Assembly: GCA_050258755.1 (NCBI GenBank)
Contig: JBLMZI010000007.1
Span: forward strand, 186,001-250,000
Direction of reading: 5' to 3'
Length of the DNA: 64,000 nucleotides
DNA from: JBLMZI01 sp050258755
GTDB lineage: Bacteria > Bacillota > Syntrophomonadia > Syntrophomonadales > DTU052
Shown here in pieces: positions 33,708 through 42,472 of the stretch (position 1 is its first letter; each line of letters begins with the position of its first letter). The notes under the pieces were generated by a model that worked only from the letters and a program-made list of their open reading frames with translations, searched no databases and had not been told where the DNA came from. A program made the position numbers and the translations under genes.

Positions 33708-34119
33708 CCAAGTATCCCCCGTTCAAGAGCCGGAAAAATGAGTGGTTTGCGTTTGCGGGACAGACGAAGTCTTCCGATGAAAATCTATCTCGCCACAATC
33801 AGAATAGCATCTTAGAGAGCGAACCAACAATGTGTGAATCGGGCATCCTCATCGGCTGAAAGCCATGGATGGTTCGCTTATCCCGCTGGTTCTAAGCCTT
33901 ACCTTCCCGGGCACGATTTTCCTGTCACTGGCTGAGTATACCCAGTTTAACCAGGCGGCATGCGCCGATGGAAAGATCGAAAAGCGCCATTTCAGCCGGG
34001 CGCCGTTTTTGATAAGATAAATAGGTCGATAACCCGGCAGGATGGAACCGAATGTCATTTTGAATGGGTACGGCACCCAAAGCCCGGCCATTGCGGCATT
34101 GGGCGGCAAGGAGCGAGAG
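33708..34119. other. Intergenic region before pcrA
   Basis: About 410 bases without a supported gene. AGCGAACCA (33818-33826) and TGGTTCGCT (33870-33878) are perfect 9-base complements 43 bases apart. Their purpose is unknown. No strong promoter for pcrA was recognised. Confidence 0.4.
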
Positions 34120-36273
34120 ATGGACTTTATTGAGCAGATGAACGAAGCCCAACAGCAGGCGGTTACGCACGAGGATGGCCCGTGTCTGGTTCTGGCCGGC
34201 GCCGGAAGCGGGAAGACCCGCGTTCTAACCGGGCGGGTGGCCTATTTATTATCCCGCGGGGTCAGTCCGCATGAGATCATGGCCATTACATTCACCAACA
34301 AGGCGGCCCAGGAGATGCGGGAGCGGGTCAGCCGGCTGATGCCCGGTTTTAATGGCAACTGGATCCGCACCTTTCACTCGGCCTCGTATCAGATTCTTCG
34401 GACGGAAATTCATCACCTGGGTTACCGGGCTGACTTTACCATTTTGGATGACAGCGAGCAGCGGGCCCTGGTCAAGGAAGCGCTAGCCGAGGTGAACAAC
34501 ACCGAACTGAAGCCGGAAGTCATGTCTTTTTACATCAAACAGGCGAAAAACAGCCTAAAAGATCCTGACGACTACTTTGACACCTTGAAAGGATCGCCCC
34601 GCACCCGTGAGCAGTACGCCCGGATTTTCAGGCTGTACCTATCTCGGCTGCGCGAACTGAATGCCCTTGATTTCGAGGATTTAATCGGGCTTACCATCGA
34701 ACTGTTCAGAACGCACCCCGATGTGCTGGCACAGTACCGTGAGCGTTTCCGGTATATCATGATCGACGAGTATCAGGATACCAACCACGCCCAATTCGCC
34801 TGGGCGAATCTGATGGCCGGCGGGCGGGGAAACTTGTTTGTGGTTGGCGACCCGGACCAGTCGATTTACAGCTGGCGTGGTGCCGAACCATACAATATTC
34901 ACCGTTTTCTTGAGGTTTACCCGAGTGCAAAGGTCGTAAAGCTTGAGAAGAATTACCGGTCGACCCGGTATATTCTGGATGCGGCCAACCATGTCATCCA
35001 GAACAATTCCGGCCGAATCCACAAGAACCTGATCACCGACAATCCCGAGGGCGGGAAACTGGTCCAGTTCTGCGCAGCCAATCACCAGATGGAAGGGGAA
35101 TTCATCTGTCAGGTGATCCGGCAGCTGATGGCCTCGGAAGGGTACCGGTACAGCAGTTTTGCGATTTTCTATCGGACTCACGCCCAGTCCCGCGTTTTTG
35201 AGGAAGCCTTCAGCCGCAATCTGGTTCCGTATCGGATTATCGGCGCTTTGAAGTTCTACCAGCGCAAAGAAATCAAGGATATTCTGGGTTACCTGAGGCT
35301 GATCGCCAATCCGTCCGACCGGATGAGCTTCCGGCGGATTGTCAACGCGCCGCGCCGTGGGGCCGGCGAAGCCACCCTGAAAAAACTGGAGGAAATCAGC
35401 CAGCAGTCCGGGGTGCCGATCCTGGAGACCCTAACCCGGTTGGATGAGATTAAAGGACTCGGGAAAAAGGTAAAAGAAGCGCTGCGGGCGTTTTACGGCA
35501 TGATCAAATACCTTGTGACCCTGGCGCCAAACCTTTCGCTGGCCGAGTTGATTGGTGAAACCATCGAACTTTCGGGATATGCGGAGGATCTGCGCAAACA
35601 GAACCCCCTGGACGCCGAGGAGCGAATTGACAACCTGAAGGAGTTCCAGTCCCTGGTGCTTGAGTTTGAAACCGCGGGGAAAAAGGAATTGGTTGATTTT
35701 TTAGCGGAAGTCGCTCTGCTTCAGGAAACCGATGAAAGCGACGCGCCGGATACGGTTGTGATGATGACCTACCATGCCGCCAAAGGCCTTGAATTTCCGG
35801 TCGTTTTCATGAGCGGGATGGAGGAAGGGGTTTTCCCGTCATATCGCGCTGAAAGCGAGGACGGTGTTGAGGAAGAACGGCGGCTTTGCTATGTGGGCAT
35901 CACCCGCGCCAGGGAAAGGCTTTTCCTGACCCGGGCGACGACACGGATTCTCTATGGGGCGGAGCGATTCAATCTCCCGTCCCGTTTCATGAAAGAAATT
36001 CCGGAATCGCTGTTCACGCCGTTCTTACAGGTCGGCCCGCAGAATAGCGTCCCGGCCGCAGGCCGGCCAAAGCCGGCCGAATCGCTGGGGCCGGCGCAGG
36101 GGGTGGTTACCAGCTGCTACACGCTGGGGGATCAGGTTGAACACCGGAAATTCGGCCGGGGAACCGTTATTTCACTGCCAGAGCCGGAGATTGTCGTGGT
36201 TGATTTTCAGATGGTTGGCCGTAAGACCCTGATGGCAGGGGTTGCGCCAATGGTCAAACTTGAGGAGGCATGA
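34120..36273 (+). CDS. pcrA: UvrD/PcrA-type ATP-dependent DNA helicase
   Basis: A 717-residue superfamily 1A 3'-5' helicase. Motif I AGAGSGKTR, motif Ia ITFTNKAAQEM, motif II DEYQDTN, motif III GDPDQSIYSWRGA, motif IV YRSTRYI, motif V TYHAAKGLEF and motif VI VGITRARERL are all present. The C-terminal tail (about 660-717, GDQVEHRKFGRG) is the Tudor-like RNA-polymerase-interacting part of PcrA. It works in repair, replication-fork clearance and plasmid replication. The start at ATG 34120 follows AAGGAG; an upstream ATG (34042) lacks a ribosome binding site. ligA follows directly. Confidence 0.95.
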   Translation: MDFIEQMNEAQQQAVTHEDGPCLVLAGAGSGKTRVLTGRVAYLLSRGVSPHEIMAITFTNKAAQEMRERVSRLMPGFNGNWIRTFHSASYQILRTEIHHLGYRADFTILDDSEQRALVKEALAEVNNTELKPEVMSFYIKQAKNSLKDPDDYFDTLKGSPRTREQYARIFRLYLSRLRELNALDFEDLIGLTIELFRTHPDVLAQYRERFRYIMIDEYQDTNHAQFAWANLMAGGRGNLFVVGDPDQSIYSWRGAEPYNIHRFLEVYPSAKVVKLEKNYRSTRYILDAANHVIQNNSGRIHKNLITDNPEGGKLVQFCAANHQMEGEFICQVIRQLMASEGYRYSSFAIFYRTHAQSRVFEEAFSRNLVPYRIIGALKFYQRKEIKDILGYLRLIANPSDRMSFRRIVNAPRRGAGEATLKKLEEISQQSGVPILETLTRLDEIKGLGKKVKEALRAFYGMIKYLVTLAPNLSLAELIGETIELSGYAEDLRKQNPLDAEERIDNLKEFQSLVLEFETAGKKELVDFLAEVALLQETDESDAPDTVVMMTYHAAKGLEFPVVFMSGMEEGVFPSYRAESEDGVEEERRLCYVGITRARERLFLTRATTRILYGAERFNLPSRFMKEIPESLFTPFLQVGPQNSVPAAGRPKPAESLGPAQGVVTSCYTLGDQVEHRKFGRGTVISLPEPEIVVVDFQMVGRKTLMAGVAPMVKLEEA

Positions 36274-36275
36274 GC

Positions 36276-38276
36276 ATGGACGCGGTCCAGGAACGGATCG
36301 AAGCGCTTCGCAAGGAAATCCGAAAACACGATTATCAGTATCACGTCCTGGACAATCCACGGGTGACCGACCGGGAGTATGACGAATTGATGCGTGAATT
36401 GCGGCGACTGGAGGCGGAGCACCCGGAGTGGGTGACCCCCGACAGCCCGACCCAGCGAATTGGCGGTACGCCGCTAACCGGTTTTGAATCGGTAACCCAC
36501 CGGGTGCCGCTGCTCAGTCTCGATAATGCGTTTTCCGATGCGGACCTGCGTGATTTCGACCGGCGGGTGCGGGAGAAGATGGAGTCCCGGCCGGTGGCAT
36601 ACAACTGCGAATTGAAGATTGACGGCCTGTCCGTAGCCTTGATGTATGAGAATGGTGAACTGGTACGGGCCGCTACCCGCGGTGACGGGAGCGTCGGCGA
36701 AGACGTAACCGCGAATGTCCGCACGATTCGGGGCGTTCCGCTTCGCTTGCGCCAGACTGTTCCGCTGCTGGCGGTACGCGGCGAGGTGTATATCGCCAAA
36801 GCTGATTTTGCCAAACTGAACGAGGAGCGCGAGGAAAAGGGCGAAAAAACCTTTGCCAATCCGAGAAACTCAGCTGCCGGCAGCTTGCGGCAGCTCGATC
36901 CCAAAATTGCGGCCCAGCGCCCGTTAAAAATCTTTGTGTATGACCTGCTCTATGCCGAAGGCGTCGAGTTGGAAGACCAGGCGTCTGTTCTGGCTTATTT
37001 GGCCGAGCAGGGCTTCCCGGTTAATCAGGAAGCACGGCGGGTTGATAATATTGAAGGGGTCCACGCTTACTGTAGTGAGTGGCAGGAGAAACGACACGCG
37101 CTTCCCTACGAAATCGACGGCATTGTGGTGAAACTGAATCCGCTTGCACCGCGGGCGGCGCTCGGCAATACCGCGAAAAGCCCGCGCTGGGCCACGGCGT
37201 TTAAGTTTCCAGCCGAGGAAGTGGAAACCGAACTGCTGGAGGTCGAGTTGACTGTGGGGCGGACCGGCATTATCACGCCGACCGCCGTCATGAAACCGGT
37301 ATTTGTGGCTGGAAGCACGGTCAGCCGGGCCAGCCTGCACAACTTTGATCTGGTCCGGGAACGCGATGTTCGCATCGGCGATACGGTCCTCTTGCACAAG
37401 GCGGGGGACGTGATTCCGGAAATCATCCGGCCGCTGGCCGAAAAGCGGACTGGGCGCGAGGTGGAAGTCGGCATACCGGAACACTGCCCGGTTTGCGGTG
37501 CCGATGCGGTTCGCTATGAAGGGGAGGTCGCCTACCGGTGCGGTAATCTGAACTGCCCGGCGCGGCTGAAAGAGAGTGTAACGTTTTATGCTTCTCGGGA
37601 CGCCATGGATATTGAAGGGCTTGGACCTTCGCTGGTGGACCAACTCGTGGATGAAGGGCTGGTTCGATCGGTCGCCGACCTGTACCGGCTGGAGACTGCG
37701 CAGCTGATTGGCTTGGAACGGATGGGCGAGAAAAAAGCGGCCAATCTGCTTTCGGCCATCGAAGCCAGCAAAGACCGGTCGTTATCCCGGCTGCTGCATG
37801 CGCTGGGTATTCGGTTTGTGGGAGGCAAGACGGCCAAAATTCTGGCAGCCCGCTATCAATCCATCGAAGCGCTTGGCCTGGCTGGCGTTGAGGAACTGAC
37901 CGGAATCCCGGAAGTCGGCGACAAGATCGCGGCCAGCGTGACTGCCTTTTTCGCGGCGCATGAAAATCGGGAATTGATCGAGCAGTTGATCACAGCCGGG
38001 GTGAACGTGACCGAAGCTGAAGATCAGGTCGTGGACGGGATTTTTACCGGGAAAACGTTTGTTTTGACCGGAACCCTGCCAGGGTTGACCCGCCAGGAAG
38101 CCACCGCGTTGATCGAAAGCCATGGCGGAACCGTGTCCGGGAGCGTCAGTAAGAAAACCTCGTTTGTGCTGGCCGGGGAAGAGGCGGGCTCCAAGCTTGC
38201 CAAGGCGGAGTCGTTGGGGGTGCCCATTCTCAGCGAGGACGATTTAAAGGCGATGTTGGAGCGCAGTCCAGCCTGA
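36276..38276 (+). CDS. ligA: NAD-dependent DNA ligase
   Basis: A 666-residue LigA. The adenylation Lys114 lies in ELKIDG; the Ia domain, OB fold, four-Cys zinc finger (CPVC with RCGNLNC), helix-hairpin-helix repeats and a C-terminal BRCT domain follow in order. It seals nicks in replication and repair. Two ATGs are possible; GAGGAGG at 36261-36267 is well spaced for ATG 36276 and too close for 36270. It starts within a few bases of the pcrA stop, so the two are translationally linked, a common pairing in Bacillota. Confidence 0.96.
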   Translation: MDAVQERIEALRKEIRKHDYQYHVLDNPRVTDREYDELMRELRRLEAEHPEWVTPDSPTQRIGGTPLTGFESVTHRVPLLSLDNAFSDADLRDFDRRVREKMESRPVAYNCELKIDGLSVALMYENGELVRAATRGDGSVGEDVTANVRTIRGVPLRLRQTVPLLAVRGEVYIAKADFAKLNEEREEKGEKTFANPRNSAAGSLRQLDPKIAAQRPLKIFVYDLLYAEGVELEDQASVLAYLAEQGFPVNQEARRVDNIEGVHAYCSEWQEKRHALPYEIDGIVVKLNPLAPRAALGNTAKSPRWATAFKFPAEEVETELLEVELTVGRTGIITPTAVMKPVFVAGSTVSRASLHNFDLVRERDVRIGDTVLLHKAGDVIPEIIRPLAEKRTGREVEVGIPEHCPVCGADAVRYEGEVAYRCGNLNCPARLKESVTFYASRDAMDIEGLGPSLVDQLVDEGLVRSVADLYRLETAQLIGLERMGEKKAANLLSAIEASKDRSLSRLLHALGIRFVGGKTAKILAARYQSIEALGLAGVEELTGIPEVGDKIAASVTAFFAAHENRELIEQLITAGVNVTEAEDQVVDGIFTGKTFVLTGTLPGLTRQEATALIESHGGTVSGSVSKKTSFVLAGEEAGSKLAKAESLGVPILSEDDLKAMLERSPA

Positions 38277-38301
38277 CCGGATGTAAAAATGACGATGAAA
38301 A

Positions 38302-38325
38302 AAGGGGCCGATACATCGGCCCCTT
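38302..38325. terminator. Bidirectional terminator between ligA and chemoreceptor genes
   Basis: AAGGGGCCGAT (38302-38312) and ATCGGCCCCTT (38315-38325) are perfect complements with A- and T-rich flanks. Confidence 0.85.
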
Positions 38326-38352
38326 CGTTATTCCTTAACAGCTTAGGGATCG

Positions 38353-39864
38353 TTAAAGGGTTGCGACCCCTTCCAATTCGGCCGCCATCCGGCGAACGTC
38401 CTCGGCTTCGTCTGCGATCCGCTGAACCGCCATGAGCTGTTTTTCCGCCGAATGCGAGATTTCCTCGGTGGAAGCGGCGGTTTCCTGACTGGCTGCCGAA
38501 ATACTTTCCACAGCCCGGACCACCTCGTCGGTGGATGCCAGCATTTCTTCAACCGCAGCGGAAACCTCCTGGACCGAATCGTCGATCTTTTTACTGCCAG
38601 TATCGATGTCACCGAACAATTTTTCAGCCAGGTCAACGGCTTTCTGCTGTTCCTGGGCGATTGTGCTCATTTTGTCCATGGCATCGACCGTCGCCTTGGT
38701 TTGCTGCTGAATCTCGCCGATCAGAACGGCGATCTTGTTGGCGGCTTGTCCGGATTCTTCAGCCAACTTTCTGACCTCATCCGAAACCACGGCAAAACCA
38801 CGGCCTTGTTCGCCCGCCCGGGCTGCTTCAATTGCGGCATTCAGCGCCAGCAGGTTGGTCTGTCCGGCAATCCCGGTGATCAGTTCAACGATCTCAACGA
38901 TCGCCTGGGATTTGCGGTTGAGTTCATTGACGGTGCGGGTTGCTTCCTCGGCCATCGAAAGGTTCTCGGTAGCCAGCTGCCCCTGCTTTTTCACCGCACC
39001 GAATCCCTGGTCTACGATCGACTGGAATCCAGCGGTCATGGTGCTGACAGACTCTACGTTATGGCCGACGCTGCCCAAAGCACGCGACATTTCGGCAATA
39101 ACCGAGGTGGTTTCGTGGGATTCCTTTGCCTGGGAACGGGCTGCAGACGCGATCTGTCCGATCGCCGCGCTGACCCGCTGTTCGCCATCCTGGCTTTCGT
39201 GCGAGGAGGACAGCATGGTTTCAGCCAGCGTGGCAAGCTTGGCAGCCTCTCCTTTAATCACGTTTACGATTTTGCCAAGGTTGTCGCTGAGACTGGTCGC
39301 CTGCTGCTCGGTGTCGATACTGCGGAGCAGCACGTCGCGCGCGACCCGGGCGCAGAACCAGGCGATCGCGCCGATCTGCAGATACATTGTGAAACGCAGC
39401 CCGAGCGAGCGCACCGCCGCATCCCCGACCGGCCTGAGTTCCGGTATAAAAACCAAAAATAGGGCTTCACTGATTATTGCGAGAATCGAAGCATATAATA
39501 CAGGGCCGGACTCAATGTACATGACGCTCAAAACGATCGGAATGAAGAAAATCATGAAAAGCTCTGGATTAAACCGCAAGGCCAATTGATAAAAGATGAG
39601 TACGACGACAGCCGTCGTAATCGACACATATTTCGACCACCATTTGGTTCCGTTTTTCGCAACGAACAGCCAGGACAGAAAGAGCGGCAGAACGGCTCCG
39701 CTGACGGCCATGATAACGGCCCCGATCGTTAAATGCTTGTCACTTCCTGATAACAGGACGCCTAGTGTGGTCATTACAGCCAGCCCGGAGACGATCGCCA
39801 TTGCGACGTGAATCCGGAAATGGCTTTTCACCTGATTTTCGATGATCAGATGATGCTCTCCCAC
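38353..39864 (-). CDS. Methyl-accepting chemotaxis protein with membrane-only sensor region
   Basis: A 503-residue receptor. Residues about 20-175 contain about six hydrophobic segments and no large external domain, so sensing must occur within the membrane or by partners. After about 200 comes a long coiled signalling domain with the highly conserved tip (QTNLLALNAAIEAARAGE). No HAMP domain is evident. A GTG start (39862-39864) is chosen because AAGGGGGG lies just upstream; the frame is open 19 codons further without a site. It signals to CheA/CheW, not present in the window. Confidence 0.92.
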   Translation of the reverse strand: MGEHHLIIENQVKSHFRIHVAMAIVSGLAVMTTLGVLLSGSDKHLTIGAVIMAVSGAVLPLFLSWLFVAKNGTKWWSKYVSITTAVVVLIFYQLALRFNPELFMIFFIPIVLSVMYIESGPVLYASILAIISEALFLVFIPELRPVGDAAVRSLGLRFTMYLQIGAIAWFCARVARDVLLRSIDTEQQATSLSDNLGKIVNVIKGEAAKLATLAETMLSSSHESQDGEQRVSAAIGQIASAARSQAKESHETTSVIAEMSRALGSVGHNVESVSTMTAGFQSIVDQGFGAVKKQGQLATENLSMAEEATRTVNELNRKSQAIVEIVELITGIAGQTNLLALNAAIEAARAGEQGRGFAVVSDEVRKLAEESGQAANKIAVLIGEIQQQTKATVDAMDKMSTIAQEQQKAVDLAEKLFGDIDTGSKKIDDSVQEVSAAVEEMLASTDEVVRAVESISAASQETAASTEEISHSAEKQLMAVQRIADEAEDVRRMAAELEGVATL

Positions 39865-40143
39865 GATTATCCCCCCCTTAAAACGCTCCCTTACTTTGAG
39901 TCCGTAACATTTCGACACCAAACTATTTGATTCCTGCTAAATGACAGGAAAAACCATGGTAAATGCGAATAAGAAATCTTCTGACAAATACATTCGTGAT
40001 AACGTCGTGGTTTCCCTGCAGACGTGCAGGGGAAAAGCCTGGATTTGGCGAAATGAATAAACAGGCGGCAGCCAGGGTAAGGTAAATGTATCCAGCCCAG
40101 GCTGAATGAGACCAAATCTTTTGGGATTTGAGGTGAATGGGGG
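39865..40143. other. Divergent region between chemoreceptor and small-protein genes
   Basis: About 280 bases. It holds a 7-bp hairpin (CCCTGCA 40014-40020 with TGCAGGG 40025-40031). The GGGGAAAAGCC stretch after it vaguely recalls a cyclic-di-GMP-I riboswitch but the consensus core is absent. No gene seen. Confidence 0.35.
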
Positions 40144-40353
40144 ATGAAGCATACGGTAACCCTGAATGGCGTTGATTATAACGTCGGCGGCGTGGAGGTC
40201 AAGATTTCCGAGATCACCATGACCTTTGACTACACGCCCGATGAGTACATCAAACTCCTGACCACGTACGGATCCAGCGCGCTCCCGTTCTACGGCTGGA
40301 TCACTGATTTTTCCAAGATGATGACCCAGATGAAACCGCCGGGAACGAAGTAG
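40144..40353 (+). CDS. Small protein of unknown function
   Basis: A 69-residue protein starting at ATG 40144 with GAGGTG nine bases upstream. It is not hydrophobic enough for a membrane protein and has no Cys; a Thr/Tyr/Phe-rich middle (EITMTFDYTPDEYIKLL) suggests a small beta-alpha fold. A good intrinsic terminator 60 bases downstream supports a real transcript. No family was recognised. Confidence 0.6.
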   Translation: MKHTVTLNGVDYNVGGVEVKISEITMTFDYTPDEYIKLLTTYGSSALPFYGWITDFSKMMTQMKPPGTK

Positions 40354-40412
40354 GTTGTTGACTGAAAAGGTCTTCGGCGAAACCGCTCATTTTAAAGGGA
40401 CTTCGTCTGGCA

Positions 40413-40445
40413 TAGACCGGCATGCTTTGTGCAGCCGGTCTTTTT
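40413..40445 (+). terminator. Terminator of the small-protein gene
   Basis: AGACCGGC (40414-40421) pairs with GCCGGTCT (40434-40441), followed by TTTTT. Confidence 0.85.
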
Positions 40446-40502
40446 CAGGCCAAGTTCTTTTCGCCGTACGGGCCGCCTGACTGTGTATACATGCCGAAAT
40501 GC

Positions 40503-40531
40503 TTGCGCTGACCGGGCTGAAAGGCTAAAAT
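40503..40531 (+). promoter_or_regulatory. Promoter upstream of the gatCAB leader
   Basis: TTGCGC (40503-40508) and TAAAAT (40526-40531) are 17 bases apart. The start would be near 40538, about 175 bases before gatC. Confidence 0.55.
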
Positions 40532-40537
40532 CTTATT

Positions 40538-40714
40538 ATTGTTTTATTAAGGAAGATGCAGTCTGGAGTGAACGGTTTTCTGCCTGGATCGGATTTGGCT
40601 CAAAGCGGCGCAAAAACTGCCGGAGAACGGTTCCTTTTATGAATGAAATCGATTGGACAGACCTCTTCCTGAAATGACGCAAGAGGCCTGTTTTTTTAAT
40701 TGGAGGTGTAACCA
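40538..40714 (+). promoter_or_regulatory. Candidate regulatory leader of gatCAB
   Basis: Between the promoter and gatC lies a stretch with a repeated GAACGGTT (near 40578 and 40626), short open frames, and a terminator-like hairpin ending four bases before the gatC ribosome binding site. This is the layout of a transcription attenuator, or of a separate small RNA ending at 40697. The T-box core sequence expected for a tRNA-sensing leader was not found. Confidence 0.45.
40657..40697 (+). terminator. Terminator/attenuator just before gatC
   Basis: ACAGACCTCTT (40657-40667) pairs with AAGAGGCCTGT (40681-40691) with one mismatch and a 13-base loop, followed by seven T. The gatC TGGAGGTG site starts two to three bases after it. 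Confidence 0.85.
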
Positions 40715-40999
40715 TTGTCGCTGACCATTCCGGAAGTCGAGCATGTCGCTCTGCTGGCGCGGCTGAACCTGACAGAAGCCGAAAAAATCCAGTATGCGAA
40801 GCAATTAAGCGACATTCTGCAGTATGCCGAGCGGCTTAACGCCCTGGCCACCGATAACGTGGAACCATTGGCCCATGTTCTGCCGGTCTTCAATGTCATG
40901 CGGGAGGATGCCGCCCGGCCGTCTCTGCCAAGAGACGAGGCCTTGAGCAATGCCCCTAAAGCCGAGGACGGCTGTTTCAAAGTCCCGAAGATTATCTAA
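40715..40999 (+). CDS. gatC: Asp-tRNA(Asn)/Glu-tRNA(Gln) amidotransferase subunit C
   Basis: A 94-residue GatC with the typical start (TIPEVEHVALLARLNL) and the Pro-rich linker (NVEPLAHVLPVFNVMREDA) that wraps GatA. It stabilises the GatAB complex. The start codon is TTG with GGAGGTG upstream. First gene of gatCAB; gatA follows after 18 bases. Confidence 0.95.
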   Translation: MSLTIPEVEHVALLARLNLTEAEKIQYAKQLSDILQYAERLNALATDNVEPLAHVLPVFNVMREDAARPSLPRDEALSNAPKAEDGCFKVPKII

Positions 41000-41017
41000 C
41001 GCCTGGAGGATACTGAC

Positions 41018-42472
41018 ATGCAATTGTATGAACTCAGCGCGGCCGAGGCGGCACAGAAGCTGGCCGCAAAAGAAGTATCCGCCCGGGAACTCATGGAAGC
41101 CTCGCTGGGCCGGATTCGCAGTGTGGAACCGAAGATCAACGCGTTTCTCACCCTGACTGAAGAACCGGGCCTGACCGCGGCTGACCGGGCTGACAGCGCC
41201 GGTGGATTTACCGGATTGGCCGGGATTCCGATGGCGGTGAAGGACAATATGTGCACACGCGGCATCAGGACGACCTGTGCTTCCAAGATTTTAAGCAATT
41301 TCATTCCCCCTTATGATGCGACAGCGATTGAAAAACTGAACGCTGAAGGATCGGTGCTGGTCGGAAAACTGAACATGGATGAGTTTGCCATGGGTTCTTC
41401 AACCGAGAATTCAGGTTTTCACACCACGCGCAATCCATGGAATACCGATTGCGTGCCGGGCGGTTCCTCAGGGGGCGCAGCGGCGGCCGTTGCCTCCGGC
41501 GAGGTGTTTTTCGCGCTGGGTTCAGACACCGGCGGTTCGATCCGGCAGCCGGCGGCGCTCTGCGGCGTAGTCGGGATGAAGCCGACCTACGGCATGGTTT
41601 CGCGGTACGGGCTGGTGGCCTATGCGTCATCGCTCGACCAGATCGGCCCGTTTACGCGTACGGTAGCCGATTGCGCGATGGTGCTGGATGTGATTACCGG
41701 ACACGACCCGCTGGATTCGACCAGCCTGGACGTCGCCAAACCCAAATATACTGATTTTCTGATCCCGGAAATCAAGGGCATGCGGATCGGCTATCCGAAA
41801 GAGTACTTCCAGACCGGAGTGGATCCGGCGGTTCGGGATGCGGTCATGCGGGCTCTGAAAAAGTACGAGGAACTGGGGGCAGTGGTGGAGGAAACTTCAC
41901 TGCCGCATACCGATCATGCGCTGCCGGCCTACTACATTATCGCACCGGCTGAGGCCAGTTCGAACCTGGCCCGCTTTGACGGGGTCCGGTATGGGTACCG
42001 GGACCCAGCAGCCGGCGATATAATCGAGATGTACAGCGAAAGTAGGGCCCGCGGCTTTGGCGCGGAAGTCAAGCGGCGGATCATGCTGGGAACCTATGCG
42101 CTCAGTTCGGGTTATTACGATGCCTATTACCTGAAGGCGCTCAAGGTCCGGCGGCTGGTTCGGCAGGACTTTGACCGGGCTTTTGAAAAATACGATCTGC
42201 TGGTCTCCCCGACCAGTCCGACGGTCGCGTTCAAAATCGGCGAAAAGGCGGATGACCCGCTGGCTATGTATATGTCGGACATTCTGACCATTCCGGTCAA
42301 CCTTGCCGGCCTTCCGGCTTTATCGATGCCCTGCGGCCTGGTGGACGGGCTGCCGGTTGGGCTGCATCTGATGGGCAAGCCGCTTTCCGAAGGAACTGTG
42401 CTTCAGGCCGCCTTTGCCTATGAGCAATCGACCGATTATCATCGGGCCAGACCGAAGCTGGAGGTGGAATAA
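41018..42472 (+). CDS. gatA: Asp-tRNA(Asn)/Glu-tRNA(Gln) amidotransferase subunit A
   Basis: A 484-residue amidase-signature enzyme. The Ser-cisSer-Lys triad is visible as Lys75 (AVKDN), Ser150 (PGGSSGG) and Ser174 (DTGGSIRQP). It releases ammonia from glutamine, which GatB uses to amidate mischarged tRNA. CTGGAGG precedes its ATG. Its stop overlaps the gatB ATG by one base. Confidence 0.97.
   Translation: MQLYELSAAEAAQKLAAKEVSARELMEASLGRIRSVEPKINAFLTLTEEPGLTAADRADSAGGFTGLAGIPMAVKDNMCTRGIRTTCASKILSNFIPPYDATAIEKLNAEGSVLVGKLNMDEFAMGSSTENSGFHTTRNPWNTDCVPGGSSGGAAAAVASGEVFFALGSDTGGSIRQPAALCGVVGMKPTYGMVSRYGLVAYASSLDQIGPFTRTVADCAMVLDVITGHDPLDSTSLDVAKPKYTDFLIPEIKGMRIGYPKEYFQTGVDPAVRDAVMRALKKYEELGAVVEETSLPHTDHALPAYYIIAPAEASSNLARFDGVRYGYRDPAAGDIIEMYSESRARGFGAEVKRRIMLGTYALSSGYYDAYYLKALKVRRLVRQDFDRAFEKYDLLVSPTSPTVAFKIGEKADDPLAMYMSDILTIPVNLAGLPALSMPCGLVDGLPVGLHLMGKPLSEGTVLQAAFAYEQSTDYHRARPKLEVE

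Noticed and set aside
38452..39462. Plus-strand open frame opposite the chemoreceptor gene
   Set aside because: Shadow; the conserved chemoreceptor tip is on the minus strand.
39960..40140. Cyclic-di-GMP-I riboswitch before the small-protein gene
   Set aside because: Only short fragments resemble the consensus; the conserved core spacing is missing.
40429..40677. 82-codon open frame before gatC
   Set aside because: No convincing ribosome binding site; it crosses a promoter and ends in a terminator loop. Considered part of a leader instead.
40538..40714. T-box leader before gatCAB
   Set aside because: The conserved T-box sequence (AGGGTGGNACC-like) and a specifier loop could not be found.
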